Below, one piece after another: positions 34,576-43,898 of a DNA stretch of 64,000 bases. The notes beneath the pieces were generated by a model. The model made no database searches. It was not told the origin of the DNA and was given only the letters and a program-made list of their open reading frames with translations. Origin of the DNA: an uncultured Lachnospiraceae bacterium. Lineage in GTDB: Bacteria > Bacillota > Clostridia > Lachnospirales > Lachnospiraceae. Position 1 is the first letter of the stretch; each line of letters begins with the position of its first letter. The position numbers were made by a program, and so were the translations under genes. Location of the stretch: positions 62,001 through 126,000 of the forward strand of contig CAJTXP010000006.1 of the NCBI GenBank assembly GCA_910583615.1, written 5' to 3'.

Positions 34576-36276
34576 ATGGCAAGAGTCACAGGAATCGGAC
34601 ATCAGGATTTCGGATATGTGATCACAAATGATATTTTTTATGTGGACAAGACCGCGTTTATCAAGGAGTGGTGGGAGAACCACGATGCGGTAACGCTGAT
34701 CACCCGCCCCCGGCGCTTTGGAAAGACTCTGAATATGAGCATGCTGGAATATTTCTTTTCTAACGCTTATGAGGGCAGAGGCGATCTTTTTGAAGGTCTG
34801 TTCATATGGAAAGAGGAGCGATACCGGAAACTACAGGGGACATACCCTGTGATCAGTCTGTCCTTTGCGGAGGTCAAGAGAAAAGATTACCAGTCCACGG
34901 TTCAGCGGATCAATCAGATTCTGACGGATCTGTACCGGGAATATGCATTTTTGCTGCAGGGGGATCTGCTCCTGGAGGAGGAAAAGGCAGAATACCGGCA
35001 GATTTCCATGGATATGCCCGAGGTGGTGGCTGGAAGAGCGCTCCATAAGCTGTCCGAATATCTGTACCGATACTATGGGAAAAAGGTTCTCATCCTGCTG
35101 GACGAATATGATACACCGCTGCAGGAAGCCTGGGGAAACGGGTACTGGGAAGATCTGGTGACATTTATCAGGGATATGTTCAATGCCACATTTAAGACCA
35201 ACCCGTATCTGGAGCGTGCGGTCATGACCGGGATTACGAGGGTCAGTAAGGAATCCATTTTTTCGGATCTGAATCATCTGACCGTCGTGACCTCTACATC
35301 GGATTTGTATGCGGAAAGTTTTGGCTTTACGGAGTCAGAGGTGTATACTGCGCTGAAAGAATATTTGCTGGAAGATCAGATGTCAAATGTGAAGATATGG
35401 TATGACGGTTTTGTATTTGGAGCGCATAGGGATATTTATAATCCCTGGTCGATTATCAATTATTTGAAAAACGGGCGGTTCTCCACATACTGGGCAAATA
35501 CCAGCAGCAACAGCCTGGCAGGAAAGCTGATTCAGAGAGGAAGCTCCGAGGTGAAAAAGACCATGGAGGAGCTTCTGCGCGGGAAGAGCTTCTGCACGCA
35601 GATTGATGAGCAGATCGTGTTCAGCCAGCTGGATACGATGGAAAGCGCAGTCTGGAGCTTTTTACTGGCCGGCGGTTATCTGCGGGTGGAACATGTCTCT
35701 GTGGATGAATGGGGAGAGGGCGTCTATGAGCTTACGCTGACGAACCGGGAGGTCCGCCTGATGTTCCGGGGGATGATCGACCGATGGTTCCGGCAGTTTA
35801 CACCGGCGTACAATGATTTTCTGCGTGCGCTGCTTCTGGGGGATCTGGAGGCCATGAATCTGTATATGAACCGGGTATCGCTGGCTGTCTTCAGTCATTT
35901 TGATACGGGAGTGCAGCCTTCCGAATCAGAACCGGAGCGGTTCTATCACGGTTTCGTTCTGGGGCTTCTGGTGGACCTGGAAGACCGGTATACGGTGTTA
36001 TCCAACCGGGAGAGCGGTTTTGGCAGGTATGATGTGATGCTGGAACCGAAAAGGGAAGAGGAGGATGCGGTCCTTCTGGAATTTAAGGTCAGAAATCCAG
36101 GAAAAGAAAAAAGTTTGGAAGAGACCGTTCAGAATGCGCTGGCACAGATCGAAGAGAAACAATATGCGGCGTCTCTGGAGGCAAAGGGCATACCGGCCGG
36201 GCGGATTCGGCGGTACGGGTTCGCGTTTGAAGGAAAGAAGGTGCTGATCGGTCAGGGCGGAATCGGATGCTTCTGA
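34576..36276 (+). CDS. AAA-ATPase-like / PD-(D/E)XK (DUF1703) protein, copy 2
   Basis: A 566-residue paralogue of the preceding gene, with many identical blocks (FKTNPYLERA, MTGITRVSKESIFSDL, WANTSSNSL, LTNREVR, SEPERFYHGFVLGL). P-loop RPRRFGKT, Walker B VLILLDEYDTPL, and a nuclease core at GFGRYDVMLEP ... VLLEFKV are all intact. It starts 27 bp after copy 1, consistent with tandem duplication and later divergence. A more distant third copy is at 52263-53969 on the other strand. Confidence 0.82.
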   Translation: MARVTGIGHQDFGYVITNDIFYVDKTAFIKEWWENHDAVTLITRPRRFGKTLNMSMLEYFFSNAYEGRGDLFEGLFIWKEERYRKLQGTYPVISLSFAEVKRKDYQSTVQRINQILTDLYREYAFLLQGDLLLEEEKAEYRQISMDMPEVVAGRALHKLSEYLYRYYGKKVLILLDEYDTPLQEAWGNGYWEDLVTFIRDMFNATFKTNPYLERAVMTGITRVSKESIFSDLNHLTVVTSTSDLYAESFGFTESEVYTALKEYLLEDQMSNVKIWYDGFVFGAHRDIYNPWSIINYLKNGRFSTYWANTSSNSLAGKLIQRGSSEVKKTMEELLRGKSFCTQIDEQIVFSQLDTMESAVWSFLLAGGYLRVEHVSVDEWGEGVYELTLTNREVRLMFRGMIDRWFRQFTPAYNDFLRALLLGDLEAMNLYMNRVSLAVFSHFDTGVQPSESEPERFYHGFVLGLLVDLEDRYTVLSNRESGFGRYDVMLEPKREEEDAVLLEFKVRNPGKEKSLEETVQNALAQIEEKQYAASLEAKGIPAGRIRRYGFAFEGKKVLIGQGGIGCF

Positions 36277-36381
36277 TCAGATGGTTTCGATCTTTCCGGT
36301 GAGAGGAAAATCACAGGTGCGGATGGCAGAAAATCCAATGCATTCAAAAAATGCAGGAAACAAATAAGGAGGAACGACAGG

Positions 36382-37104
36382 ATGGATGCAAAAACGAAAC
36401 AGATAGCAGAGCGGTTTCACTGTCCGTATATGGTGTTCGAGGCAGGAAGCGAACCGGAGAAGCTGGAGCGGGCTTACATGGAGGCGCTGAAGGAAGGGAA
36501 GAGGGACGGTTTCTGGCCGGCGATCCTTCTGGTGGATGAGTATGTGGAAGAATGGCTGGGGATCGTTGCACAGGATGGTTACGATCGGGAGAAGGTCATC
36601 GCCGGCTGCGGTGACAACGGCAGAGAAATTCTGGCAGAACGCCTGGGAGAGTATCTGGAAGATTATGGAGAGGAGTCCCAAAGCGAACTGGTCGGACAGG
36701 AGACGGAAGGGGACGAGCTGCATCAATTTATCGGCTACTGTTCCTTTGACGACGGCACGCTGGCGGCAGATGCGCTGCTTCTGAAGCTTCCGGTCAAAAA
36801 TCCGTGGGAAATCATCGGATATCTGCCCATGGGCGGCTGGAACGACTGTCCCGGAGCAGAGGATATGATCGCGGTCTGTAAATACTGGTACGAAAGATAC
36901 CGCGCGGTTCCGGCGGTATTTACCCATGACGTGATGGAATTTTATGCACCCTATGGTCTGAACGGCGCGAACAGTCTGGAGGCTGCAAAGGAGCACTATG
37001 CTTTCTGCACCGATCGGGTGGATCAGGGGACCAGGACGTATACGATCTCAGAGCTGGCAGCAGGGCTTGCACATTCCACAGTCTGGTATTTCTGGTGGGA
37101 TTAA
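36382..37104 (+). CDS. DUF4253-domain protein
   Basis: A 240-residue cytosolic protein. The C-terminal half has the DUF4253 pattern: WEIIGYLPMGGWNDCPGAED, MIAVCKYWYERY, AVFTHDVMEFYAP, and a WYFWWD ending. The N-terminus is not assigned. AAGGAGG precedes the start. DUF4253 proteins often occur as stand-alone or immunity-like proteins in Gram-positives; no function is established. Its stop is followed directly by decayed gene fragments. Confidence 0.75.
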   Translation: MDAKTKQIAERFHCPYMVFEAGSEPEKLERAYMEALKEGKRDGFWPAILLVDEYVEEWLGIVAQDGYDREKVIAGCGDNGREILAERLGEYLEDYGEESQSELVGQETEGDELHQFIGYCSFDDGTLAADALLLKLPVKNPWEIIGYLPMGGWNDCPGAEDMIAVCKYWYERYRAVPAVFTHDVMEFYAPYGLNGANSLEAAKEHYAFCTDRVDQGTRTYTISELAAGLAHSTVWYFWWD

Positions 37105-37223
37105 GAGGAAACCTGTCCCTCAGGACGGATCGCAATCCCGTCTCCCAGCGCCTTTGATGAAAAGACCGGGTCCGCCACCTCCGAAACCGGGATCACCTGT
37201 CCCGACACGATGGCCCTCAGCTC
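37105..37223 (-). pseudogene. Fragment of a glucose-type PTS EIIA domain
   Basis: Read on the minus strand: ELRAIVSGQVIPVSEVADPV, FSSKALGDGIAIRPEGQVSS. This is the beginning of an EIIA-Glc (Crr-like) domain, where 'G.V.PLSEVPDPVFS..MLGDGIAI.P..G' is diagnostic. It is cut at both ends: by the DUF4253 gene on one side and by the LysR fragment on the other. Only about 40 residues remain, without the active-site histidines. Confidence 0.75.
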
Positions 37224-37226
37224 TTT

Positions 37227-37868
37227 TACCGGTTCCAGTCTACCATCACTTTTCAGATCAGACAGCTGGAACAGGAATTATCCGTCCGGCTTTTTGAGAA
37301 AACAGGGCGCAGAATGGTCCTGACGAAAGCCGGAGAGCATCTTGTTCCATACGTGGATGAAGTGTTGTGCTCTCTGGAAAAACTGCGTTCTTTTGAAAAT
37401 GATCTGTCCAAATGCAGGGAAGATCTGCAGATCGGCGTGGGAGAGACGCTGCTGTGCTATCAGCTGCCCGGCATCCTGAGAGAATTTCACCGCCGGGCGC
37501 CGAACGCACGTCTGTTTCTTCGTTCCATGAACTGCTTCGATATTCGTGATGAGCTGTGCAGCGGTACCCTGGATCTGGGACTGCTCTATGAAGATGTGGG
37601 AGGATTCAACGATCATCTTGTATCCTGTTTCTTCGGAAAATATCCCCTTGTACTGGTGGCTGCTCCTGAAGTCCAAAAAGCCTGTCCTGATTTTATCACT
37701 CCCGACAGAGCCATCCCGGTTCCATTCATTATCAATGAATCTCAGTGCATTTTCCGGCTAATGTTCGAAGACTACCTCCGCCAGAAACGGATTACCCTGG
37801 ACCATACGATCGAATTGTGGAGCATCCCCAAAGCAGTTTTCTCTCCGGTGCGTTTCTGCAGTTTGTGA
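37227..37868 (+). pseudogene. LysR-type regulator, truncated at both ends
   Basis: Starts in mid-HTH (YRFQSTITFQIRQLEQELSV, then RLFEKTGRRMVLTKAGEHLV) and runs through most of the effector domain to ...TIELWSIPK at about 37837, after which the frame carries foreign sequence to a stop. The first ~25 residues of the wing-helix domain and the C-terminal ~45 are missing. It begins exactly where the PTS EIIA fragment ends. Confidence 0.8.
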
Positions 37869-38110
37869 ATCCAAAGATTTATATTTACTGTATCGTGTCT
37901 ATGGAAGCTTATATTCTCCCGCACTATCAGGGGGAATGGACCGCGCTTCTCTTTTTCGCACTTCTTCTTGCGTTGATCGGTTTTATATTTACTTTGTGCT
38001 GGTCGTTGTTTGGGTCGGTATTCAAGCTGCTTTTCTCCAGATATGCGAAAATTACGAACCTCATTATGGCGGGGCTTCTGATGTACTGTGCCGTATCGCT
38101 GTTCTTATGA
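37838..38110 (+). pseudogene. LysE-family exporter, C-terminal half
   Basis: FLSGAFLQFVNPKIYIYCIV and the following two hydrophobic segments to ...YCAVSLFL and stop are the second half of a LysE/RhtB-type amino-acid exporter (the conserved F.NPK motif is intact). The first half is missing. Its frame differs from that of the LysR fragment joined to it, so a single deletion removed the 3' end of lysR and the 5' end of lysE. Confidence 0.75.
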
Positions 38111-38141
38111 GAAGTTTTTCCAAAACAGCAACGAATTTTTG

Positions 38142-38172
38142 AACTGCTGCGGAAACCAGTTCCGCAGCAGTT
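38142..38172 (+). terminator. Hairpin after the LysE remnant
   Basis: A perfect 13-bp stem, AACTGCTGCGGAA with TTCCGCAGCAGTT, but only a weak T-tract on either strand. Likely the old terminator of the exporter gene. Confidence 0.45.
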
Positions 38173-38251
38173 GCATTTCACCAATCCATATGTTATGATA
38201 ATCACGATATCTTTGGCTGAACATTCCGGCCGGATTTTCCCAATGACAATT

Positions 38252-40084
38252 TTATATGCTTTCCTTCCGCATGGCGGCCCGTTTGCGCAGGGTGGGATCC
38301 AGGATCTTCTTGCGGATCCGTAAGGATTTCGGCGTGATCTCCAGGAGCTCGTCGGTGTCGATGAACTCCAGGCACTGCTCCAGGCTCAAGACTCTGGGCG
38401 GCGTCAGTTTCAGCGCCTCGTCCGCGCTGGAGGAACGGGTGTTGGTCAGCTTCTTGGTCTTGCAGACGTTGAGCTCGATGTCTTCGGCTTTTCCGTTCTG
38501 TCCTACCACCATGCCGGAGTAGACTTTCTCTCCGGGGCCGATGAACAGCGTGCCGCGTTCCTGGGCGTTGAACAGCCCGTAGGTGATGGACTCGCCGGAC
38601 TCAAAGGCGATAAGAGATCCCTGCTTGCGGTACTGGATGTCGCCCTTGTAGGGTTCGTAGCCGTTGAAAATGGTGTTCAGTACCCCGGTTCCCTTGGTGT
38701 CGGTCATGAATTCGCCCCGGTAGCCGATCAGCCCTCTGGAAGGAATGGAGAATTCCAGACGGGTGGAACCGCTGCTGTTGGTGTGCATGTTCAGAAGCTC
38801 GCCTTTGCGTTCTCCAAGCTTCTGGATCACGCTTCCGGCGTATTCATCGTCCACATCCACATAGGCCAGCTCCATGGGCTCCTGCCGCTTTCCTTTTTCG
38901 TCGTATCGGTAGAGCACCTCCGCCTTGCTGACTGAGAACTCATATCCCTCCCGGCGCATGTTTTCGATCAGGACGGACAGATGCAGCTCGCCCCGGCCGG
39001 ACACCTTGAAGCTGTCCGTATTATCTGTTTCTTCTACGCGCAGGCTCACATCGGTGTTCAACTCCCGGAACAGACGGTCCCGGATGTGCCGGGAAGTAAT
39101 GTATTTTCCTTCCGTACCTGCCAGCGGGCTGTCGTTCACATTGAACTGCATGGCGATGGTCGGCTCGGAGATTTTCTGGAACGGAATGGCGTTCGGGGCT
39201 TCCGGAGCGCACAGCGTATCTCCGATGTGAAGGTCGGCGATACCGGAGATGGCTACAATGGATCCCACGGTGGCGGTGGTTACGGGGACTTTGTTCAGTC
39301 CGTCAAATTCATAGAGCTTGCTGATCTTCACCTTCTTGACCTTGTCCGGCTCGTGGTGGTTGACGATGACCACCTCCTGATTGACGCTGACATTTCCGTT
39401 GTCCACCTTGCCGACGCCGATCCGTCCCACATATTCATTGTAGTCAATAGTGCTGATCAATACCTGAGTGGGCGCCTCCGGGTCGCCTTCCGGAGCCGGG
39501 ATATAGTCCAGGATCGTATCGAACAGAGGCGTCATGTCTTTTGCTTCCTCCTGAAGGTCCAGGGTTGCGTAGCCGCCTTTGGCGGATGCGAACACAAACG
39601 GGCAGTCCAGCTGTTCATCGGAAGCATCCAGATCCATCAGAAGTTCCAGAACCTCGTCGATGACCTCTGCGGGACGTGCCTCCGGCCGGTCGATCTTGTT
39701 GATGCAGACAATGACCGGGAGGTTAAGTTCCAGCGCTTTTTTCAGCACGAATTTTGTCTGCGGCATGGAGCCCTCAAAGGCGTCCACCACCAGGATGACG
39801 CCGTCTACCATTTTCAGCACCCGCTCCACTTCGCCGCCGAAATCCGCATGTCCGGGGGTATCCACGATATTGATTTTCACATCTTTATAGAAGACGGCTG
39901 TATTTTTGGAAAGGATCGTGATTCCGCGTTCCCGTTCGATATCGTTGGAATCCATGACCCGTTCGGCCACTTCCTGGTTTGCGCGGAAGACTCCGCTCTG
40001 TTTTAAAAGTTCATCTACCAGAGTTGTTTTACCATGGTCTACATGGGCAATGATCGCTATATTTCTTACATCTTCACGTTTCAT
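38252..40084 (-). CDS. typA: Ribosome-associated GTPase TypA/BipA
   Basis: A 610-residue translational GTPase that binds 70S ribosomes and assists assembly or stress adaptation. G1 is AHVDHGKTT (13-21), the switch region has RGITI, G3 is DTPGHADFGGEV and G4 NKIDRP. EF-G-like domains II, III and V and the BipA-specific C-terminal domain follow (GSSTRLEFSIPSRGLIGYR region in part: FSIPSRGLIGYRGEF). Full length. Convergent with the decayed region to its left. Confidence 0.97.
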   Translation of the reverse strand: MKREDVRNIAIIAHVDHGKTTLVDELLKQSGVFRANQEVAERVMDSNDIERERGITILSKNTAVFYKDVKINIVDTPGHADFGGEVERVLKMVDGVILVVDAFEGSMPQTKFVLKKALELNLPVIVCINKIDRPEARPAEVIDEVLELLMDLDASDEQLDCPFVFASAKGGYATLDLQEEAKDMTPLFDTILDYIPAPEGDPEAPTQVLISTIDYNEYVGRIGVGKVDNGNVSVNQEVVIVNHHEPDKVKKVKISKLYEFDGLNKVPVTTATVGSIVAISGIADLHIGDTLCAPEAPNAIPFQKISEPTIAMQFNVNDSPLAGTEGKYITSRHIRDRLFRELNTDVSLRVEETDNTDSFKVSGRGELHLSVLIENMRREGYEFSVSKAEVLYRYDEKGKRQEPMELAYVDVDDEYAGSVIQKLGERKGELLNMHTNSSGSTRLEFSIPSRGLIGYRGEFMTDTKGTGVLNTIFNGYEPYKGDIQYRKQGSLIAFESGESITYGLFNAQERGTLFIGPGEKVYSGMVVGQNGKAEDIELNVCKTKKLTNTRSSSADEALKLTPPRVLSLEQCLEFIDTDELLEITPKSLRIRKKILDPTLRKRAAMRKESI

Positions 40085-40142
40085 AAAATCAAATCCTTTT
40101 CTTTGCTTTTCTCAATTCAGTTTAACCATCTACAAGTTTAAT

Positions 40143-40170
40143 AGTGTATCACATTTTTCCGGGAAAACAA
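40143..40170 (-). promoter_or_regulatory. Probable typA promoter
   Basis: Minus strand TTGTTT (40165-40170), a 16-bp spacer and TACACT (40143-40148), about 60 bp before the start. Confidence 0.45.
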
Positions 40171-40325
40171 GCGTTTTTGAAAAAATACCGGACAGAAAAA
40201 GGGCATTCTGGAAAAATATTGAATAAATTTTGAAAAAACAGGAATATTTGAAAGAGGTGCTGAATATATATTATAGACAAAATACGAAAAGAGACACTTC
40301 GTCAAACAGAAGGGAGAACAAAATT

Positions 40326-40952
40326 ATGTCAGATAAGATCATTGAAAACAACCAGGTATCCATTGTAGGAGAAGTCGTATCCGATTTTTCTTTCAGCCAT
40401 GAAGTTTTTGGGGAAGGCTTCTACATGCTGAATGTGTCCGTAAAACGTTTAAGCGACTCCTGCGACGTGATACCGCTGATGATTTCCGAAAGGCTGATCG
40501 ACGTGAATGAGGATTACCGGGGAGCCTATATCCAGGCCACGGGGCAGTTCCGTTCCTACAACCGCCATGAGGAAAAGAAGAACCGTCTGGTATTGTCCGT
40601 CTTTGTCAGAGAACTGGAGTTTATCGAAGAAGAGGTGGAGAATGCCAAGACCAACCAGATCTTTCTGGACGGTTTTATCTGTAAGATGCCGGTTTACCGT
40701 AAGACGCCGCTTGGCAGGGAAATTGCGGATATTCTGCTGGCAGTCAACCGTCCTTATGGAAAATCCGATTATATTCCGTGCATCTGCTGGGGGAGAAATG
40801 CCCGGTTTGCATCCGGCTTTGAGGTAGGCGGCCATACTCAGATCTGGGGCAGGATCCAGAGCCGGGAATACATGAAAAAAATAGACGAGGAGGAAAGTGA
40901 GCGCAGAGTTGCATATGAGGTATCTGTCAGCAAGCTGGAGTATCTGGATTAG
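40326..40952 (+). CDS. Single-stranded DNA-binding (OB-fold) protein, SSB-like
   Basis: A 208-residue protein of two SSB-like OB-fold halves (about 1-100 and 105-208): NQVSIVGEVVSDFSF ... FYMLNVSVKRLS, then NQIFLDGFICKMPVYRKTPL ... IPCICWGRNA. The second half keeps the PriB/SSB-type 'F..G.V.....R.T..G..I....LAVNR' pattern. It lacks the acidic C-terminal tip of a replicative SSB, so it is probably an auxiliary SSB. GGGAG precedes ATG 40326. An earlier in-frame ATG (40230) has no ribosome site. Confidence 0.75.
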   Translation: MSDKIIENNQVSIVGEVVSDFSFSHEVFGEGFYMLNVSVKRLSDSCDVIPLMISERLIDVNEDYRGAYIQATGQFRSYNRHEEKKNRLVLSVFVRELEFIEEEVENAKTNQIFLDGFICKMPVYRKTPLGREIADILLAVNRPYGKSDYIPCICWGRNARFASGFEVGGHTQIWGRIQSREYMKKIDEEESERRVAYEVSVSKLEYLD

Positions 40953-41077
40953 GGAAAAGGAGCCGGAACAGAACAGAGAATAAGGATAAAGCTTGCATTT
41001 CTTCCGATGCTGGTGTAATATGAACGATAAGAAAAGATAAAGGTTTCTGTTTCGGGTTTGGAAGATGCGGGGAAGCT

Positions 41078-41566
41078 ATGAACGGGAGTAGATTACAGAT
41101 TTATTTTGGAAGCGGGAAAGGAAAGACCACGGCAGCTCTTGGGCAGGCGATTCGGGAAGCCAGCAGAGGGAAGTCGGTCATCATAGTTCAGTTTTTAAAA
41201 GGAAAGCAGCCGGAAGCGATCAGTTTTATCCAGCGGTTGGAGCCTGAGATCAAGCTGTTTCGGTTTCAGCGCCAGGAGGAAGCATTTGAAGACCTGAGCG
41301 CTCAGGAACAGAAGGAAGAGACTCTGAATATGAAGAATGGTCTCTGTTTCGCAAAAAAAGTGCTGGCAACAGGCGAGTGCGATGTGCTGGTACTGGATGA
41401 GATCCTGGGGCTTCTGGAATATGGGATTGCAGGCCTTTCCGATATCCGCGGACTTCTGGATGAAGCGCCGGAAGGGACGGATCTGATTTTCACAGGCATT
41501 CGACTCTGCTCTGATATTATGGAATGGGCGGACGAAGTGTATCAGATTTCTGCGCTGAAAGAATAG
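41078..41566 (+). CDS. cobO: Cob(I)alamin / cob(I)yrinate adenosyltransferase (CobA/CobO/BtuR type)
   Basis: A 162-residue P-loop protein. YFGSGKGKTTAALGQAIREA (9-28) is the family's inverted-type ATP loop, followed by VIIVQFLKG, and the Walker B region VLVLDEILGLLEYG. It transfers the adenosyl group of ATP to the cobalt of corrinoids. It is isolated from other cobalamin genes here. Slightly shorter than E. coli BtuR (196 residues), lacking its N-terminal extension. Confidence 0.85.
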   Translation: MNGSRLQIYFGSGKGKTTAALGQAIREASRGKSVIIVQFLKGKQPEAISFIQRLEPEIKLFRFQRQEEAFEDLSAQEQKEETLNMKNGLCFAKKVLATGECDVLVLDEILGLLEYGIAGLSDIRGLLDEAPEGTDLIFTGIRLCSDIMEWADEVYQISALKE

Positions 41567-41576
41567 ATTCCCTGTG

Positions 41577-41605
41577 TTGACAAAGGAATCAGAAGATGTT
41601 ATATT
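41577..41605 (+). promoter_or_regulatory. Promoter of the dapA lysine-riboswitch leader
   Basis: TTGACA (41577-41582), a 17-bp spacer and TATATT (41600-41605). Transcription would begin near 41612, just before the aptamer and about 410 nt before dapA. Confidence 0.8.
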
Positions 41606-41623
41606 GAAGACAGTTGAATGAAG

Positions 41624-41794
41624 AGAGATAGAGGTTGCGTGAATCATGAGTATGCTGGCAGATGTGTGCAGGCACAGAGGAAGACAGAGGAAAGGGAGGA
41701 ACGCCGAAAGGACAGATACCCTGTATATCTGTTGCTTGGGCATGGGGTGAAGAACCACATGACTGTCATCTGATGCAGATGAAGCGCTATCCGG
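41624..41794 (+). ncRNA. Lysine riboswitch (L box)
   Basis: The leader carries the conserved L-box blocks in order: AGAGGTTGC (P1/P2 start), AGTA, AGAGGAA, AAGGGAGGAACGCCGAAAG, TTGCTTGGGCATGGGGTGAA, and GACTGTCATCTG, closed by P1 GATAG (41627-41631) with CTATC (41787-41791). A terminator hairpin follows at 41843. In Firmicutes this aptamer binds lysine and causes premature termination, shutting off dapA when lysine is plentiful. Confidence 0.95.
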
Positions 41795-41842
41795 ACAGAA
41801 ATGATCTGTAATATGTATCATTTTATTATGTTGGAATTCTGG

Positions 41843-41873
41843 AGAGGCGTACATAGGCACGCCTCTTTCTTTC
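41843..41873 (+). terminator. Riboswitch-controlled terminator
   Basis: AGAGGCGT (41843-41850) pairs with ACGCCTCT (41859-41866), followed by TTCTTTCT. It is the expression platform of the lysine riboswitch; dapA starts about 150 nt later, and that gap shows no other clear signal. Confidence 0.8.
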
Positions 41874-42024
41874 TGTGTGCAGGGGAAGACGGTTTTTCCC
41901 AGTTCAATTGTGCAGGAAAGTATATAGAAATGGCTGTTTTGCAGTGTATATCCTGTGCGACGGGCAGAAAAGAAGACCTGTCTGTCCGATCTTTCAGACA
42001 AAAGACTATCAGGAGGGTAAAATT

Positions 42025-42915
42025 ATGTCGATTTTTACAGGTGCGGGAGTTGCCATCGTAACTCCGATGACAGAGACTGGTGCGGTGAATTATCCGAAGC
42101 TTGCAGAGCTTCTGGAATTTCAGATCGCCAATGGAACGGACAGCATTATTATCTGCGGGACGACCGGAGAGGCTTCCACGCTGTCCCATGAGGAACATCT
42201 GGAGGTGATCCGTTTTGCCATTGAGAAGGTGGCGAAGAGGATTCCGGTCATTGCGGGGACCGGTTCCAACTGTACAGAGACGGCGGTCTACCTGTCTCAG
42301 GAAGCGGAAAAATACGGCGCAGACGGTCTGCTGCTGGTGACGCCGTATTACAATAAAGCGACTCAGAAGGGACTGATCGCTCATTTTACGAAGATTGCAG
42401 AGTCTGTGAAGATTCCGGTCGTGCTGTATAATATCCAGAGCCGTACCGGGGTCAATATTACGCCGGAGACGCTGGCATATCTTGCCAAAAATGTAGAGAA
42501 CATCGTGGCGGTAAAAGAAGCCAGCGGCAATATTTCTCAGGTGGCGAAGATTGCCAGCCTGTGCGGAGACAGTCTGGATATCTATTCGGGTAACGACGAT
42601 CAGATCGTACCTCTGCTTTCCCTGGGCGGAAAAGGCGTGATTTCCGTACTTTCCAATATTGCACCCAGGGAGACTCATGAGATTGTGGCGAAGTTCATGG
42701 AAGGAGACGTGGCGGGAAGCACGGCGCTTCAGCTGAAGGCGATTCCGCTGATCGATCAGCTGTTCTGCGAGGTGAATCCGATACCGGTAAAAGCTGCCCT
42801 GAATCTGATGGGATTTGAAGTGGGGCCGCTTCGTATGCCGCTTACCACCATGGAAGAGGCGCATCAGAAAAACCTGAAGGCGGCCATGGAGGACTTTGGG
42901 ATTAAGGTAAAATAA
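42025..42915 (+). CDS. dapA: 4-hydroxy-tetrahydrodipicolinate synthase
   Basis: A 296-residue TIM-barrel enzyme condensing pyruvate with aspartate semialdehyde, the first committed lysine/diaminopimelate step. GTTGE (45-49) binds the pyruvate carboxylate, Tyr135 sits in VVLYNIQSRTG, and the Schiff-base Lys164 in VAVKEASG. AGGAGGG precedes ATG 42025. It is controlled by the lysine riboswitch upstream and followed by dapB. Confidence 0.97.
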   Translation: MSIFTGAGVAIVTPMTETGAVNYPKLAELLEFQIANGTDSIIICGTTGEASTLSHEEHLEVIRFAIEKVAKRIPVIAGTGSNCTETAVYLSQEAEKYGADGLLLVTPYYNKATQKGLIAHFTKIAESVKIPVVLYNIQSRTGVNITPETLAYLAKNVENIVAVKEASGNISQVAKIASLCGDSLDIYSGNDDQIVPLLSLGGKGVISVLSNIAPRETHEIVAKFMEGDVAGSTALQLKAIPLIDQLFCEVNPIPVKAALNLMGFEVGPLRMPLTTMEEAHQKNLKAAMEDFGIKVK

Positions 42916-43032
42916 TATGGTATCTTCCCTGGGAATGCCTGGAAGAGTGTTCGAGTGCGGATGCAATCGGAAATTCTTCCGGATAAAGGGGCGTTATTCA
43001 GGCAGATGCGGGACTATAATTGGGAGAATACA

Positions 43033-43797
43033 ATGGTTAGAGCGATTATGCATGGCTGTAACGGCCATATGGGACAGGTGATTACCGGCCTGATCAAAGA
43101 AGATGCAGATATTGAGATCGTGGCGGGCATTGATCTGGTGGACTGCCGGGATAACGGGTATCCAGTATATACAGATATTGAGGCCTGTGATGTGGAAGCG
43201 GATGTTATTATTGATTTTGCATCTGCGAAAGCAACGGATGCGCTTCTGGCATATGGAAAGAAGCGCGGCATTCCGATGGTTTTGTGCACCACGGGACTGT
43301 CGGATGCGCAGCTTGCAGCGGTGGAAGAGGCAAGCAAAGAGGTGGCGGTTCTGAAATCGGCGAATATGTCTCTGGGAGTGAACATGCTCCTGAAGCTTCT
43401 GAAGGAAGCGGCAAATATTCTTGCTCCTGCAGGCTTCGACATCGAGATCGTGGAGAAGCATCACAACCGGAAAGTGGACGCACCCAGCGGAACGGCTCTG
43501 GCGCTGGCGGATTCCATCAACGAGTCTCTGGGGAATGTCTACGAGTACAAGTTTGACAGGAGCCGGACAAGGGAAAAGAGAGACAAAAAAGAGATCGGCA
43601 TTTCTGCGGTCCGGGGCGGTACGATTGTGGGAGACCATGACGTGATCTTTGCCGGGACGGATGAAGTCATCACTTTCAGCCATACGGCATATTCCCGTGC
43701 CATTTTTGGGAAGGGCGCCGTTCAGGCTGCAAAATTCCTTGCAGGGAAACCGGCAGGACACTATGAGATGAGCCATGTGATCGAGGCACAGTCATAA
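43033..43797 (+). CDS. dapB: 4-hydroxy-tetrahydrodipicolinate reductase
   Basis: A 254-residue NAD(P)H-dependent reductase, second lysine-branch enzyme. The N-terminal Rossmann GCNGHMGQ (8-15), CTTGLS, and the substrate motif EKHHNRKVDAPSGT (141-154) are all present. ATG 43033 follows GGGAG; a longer frame upstream lacks a ribosome site. Co-transcribed with dapA (117-bp gap without a clear terminator). Confidence 0.95.
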   Translation: MVRAIMHGCNGHMGQVITGLIKEDADIEIVAGIDLVDCRDNGYPVYTDIEACDVEADVIIDFASAKATDALLAYGKKRGIPMVLCTTGLSDAQLAAVEEASKEVAVLKSANMSLGVNMLLKLLKEAANILAPAGFDIEIVEKHHNRKVDAPSGTALALADSINESLGNVYEYKFDRSRTREKRDKKEIGISAVRGGTIVGDHDVIFAGTDEVITFSHTAYSRAIFGKGAVQAAKFLAGKPAGHYEMSHVIEAQS

Positions 43798-43898
43798 AAA
43801 ATTTTATAATGTATAAAAATCAGAGAGTTGTCCATATTACTAACAGCAGGTCAAATACTGTTTTTCATCTTTAATTTTAATTAAAAGGAGAGACATTT

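Noticed and set aside
34576..36276. Tandem AAA/DUF1703 genes as an assembly duplication.
   Set aside because: The two copies differ at many nucleotide and amino-acid positions, so they are real diverged paralogues.
36277..36372. Minus-strand peptide ECIGFSAIRTCDFPLTGKIE between AAA/DUF1703 copy 2 and the DUF4253 gene.
   Set aside because: Possibly a C-terminal gene remnant (it ends in an in-frame stop), but too short to assign and without supporting signals.
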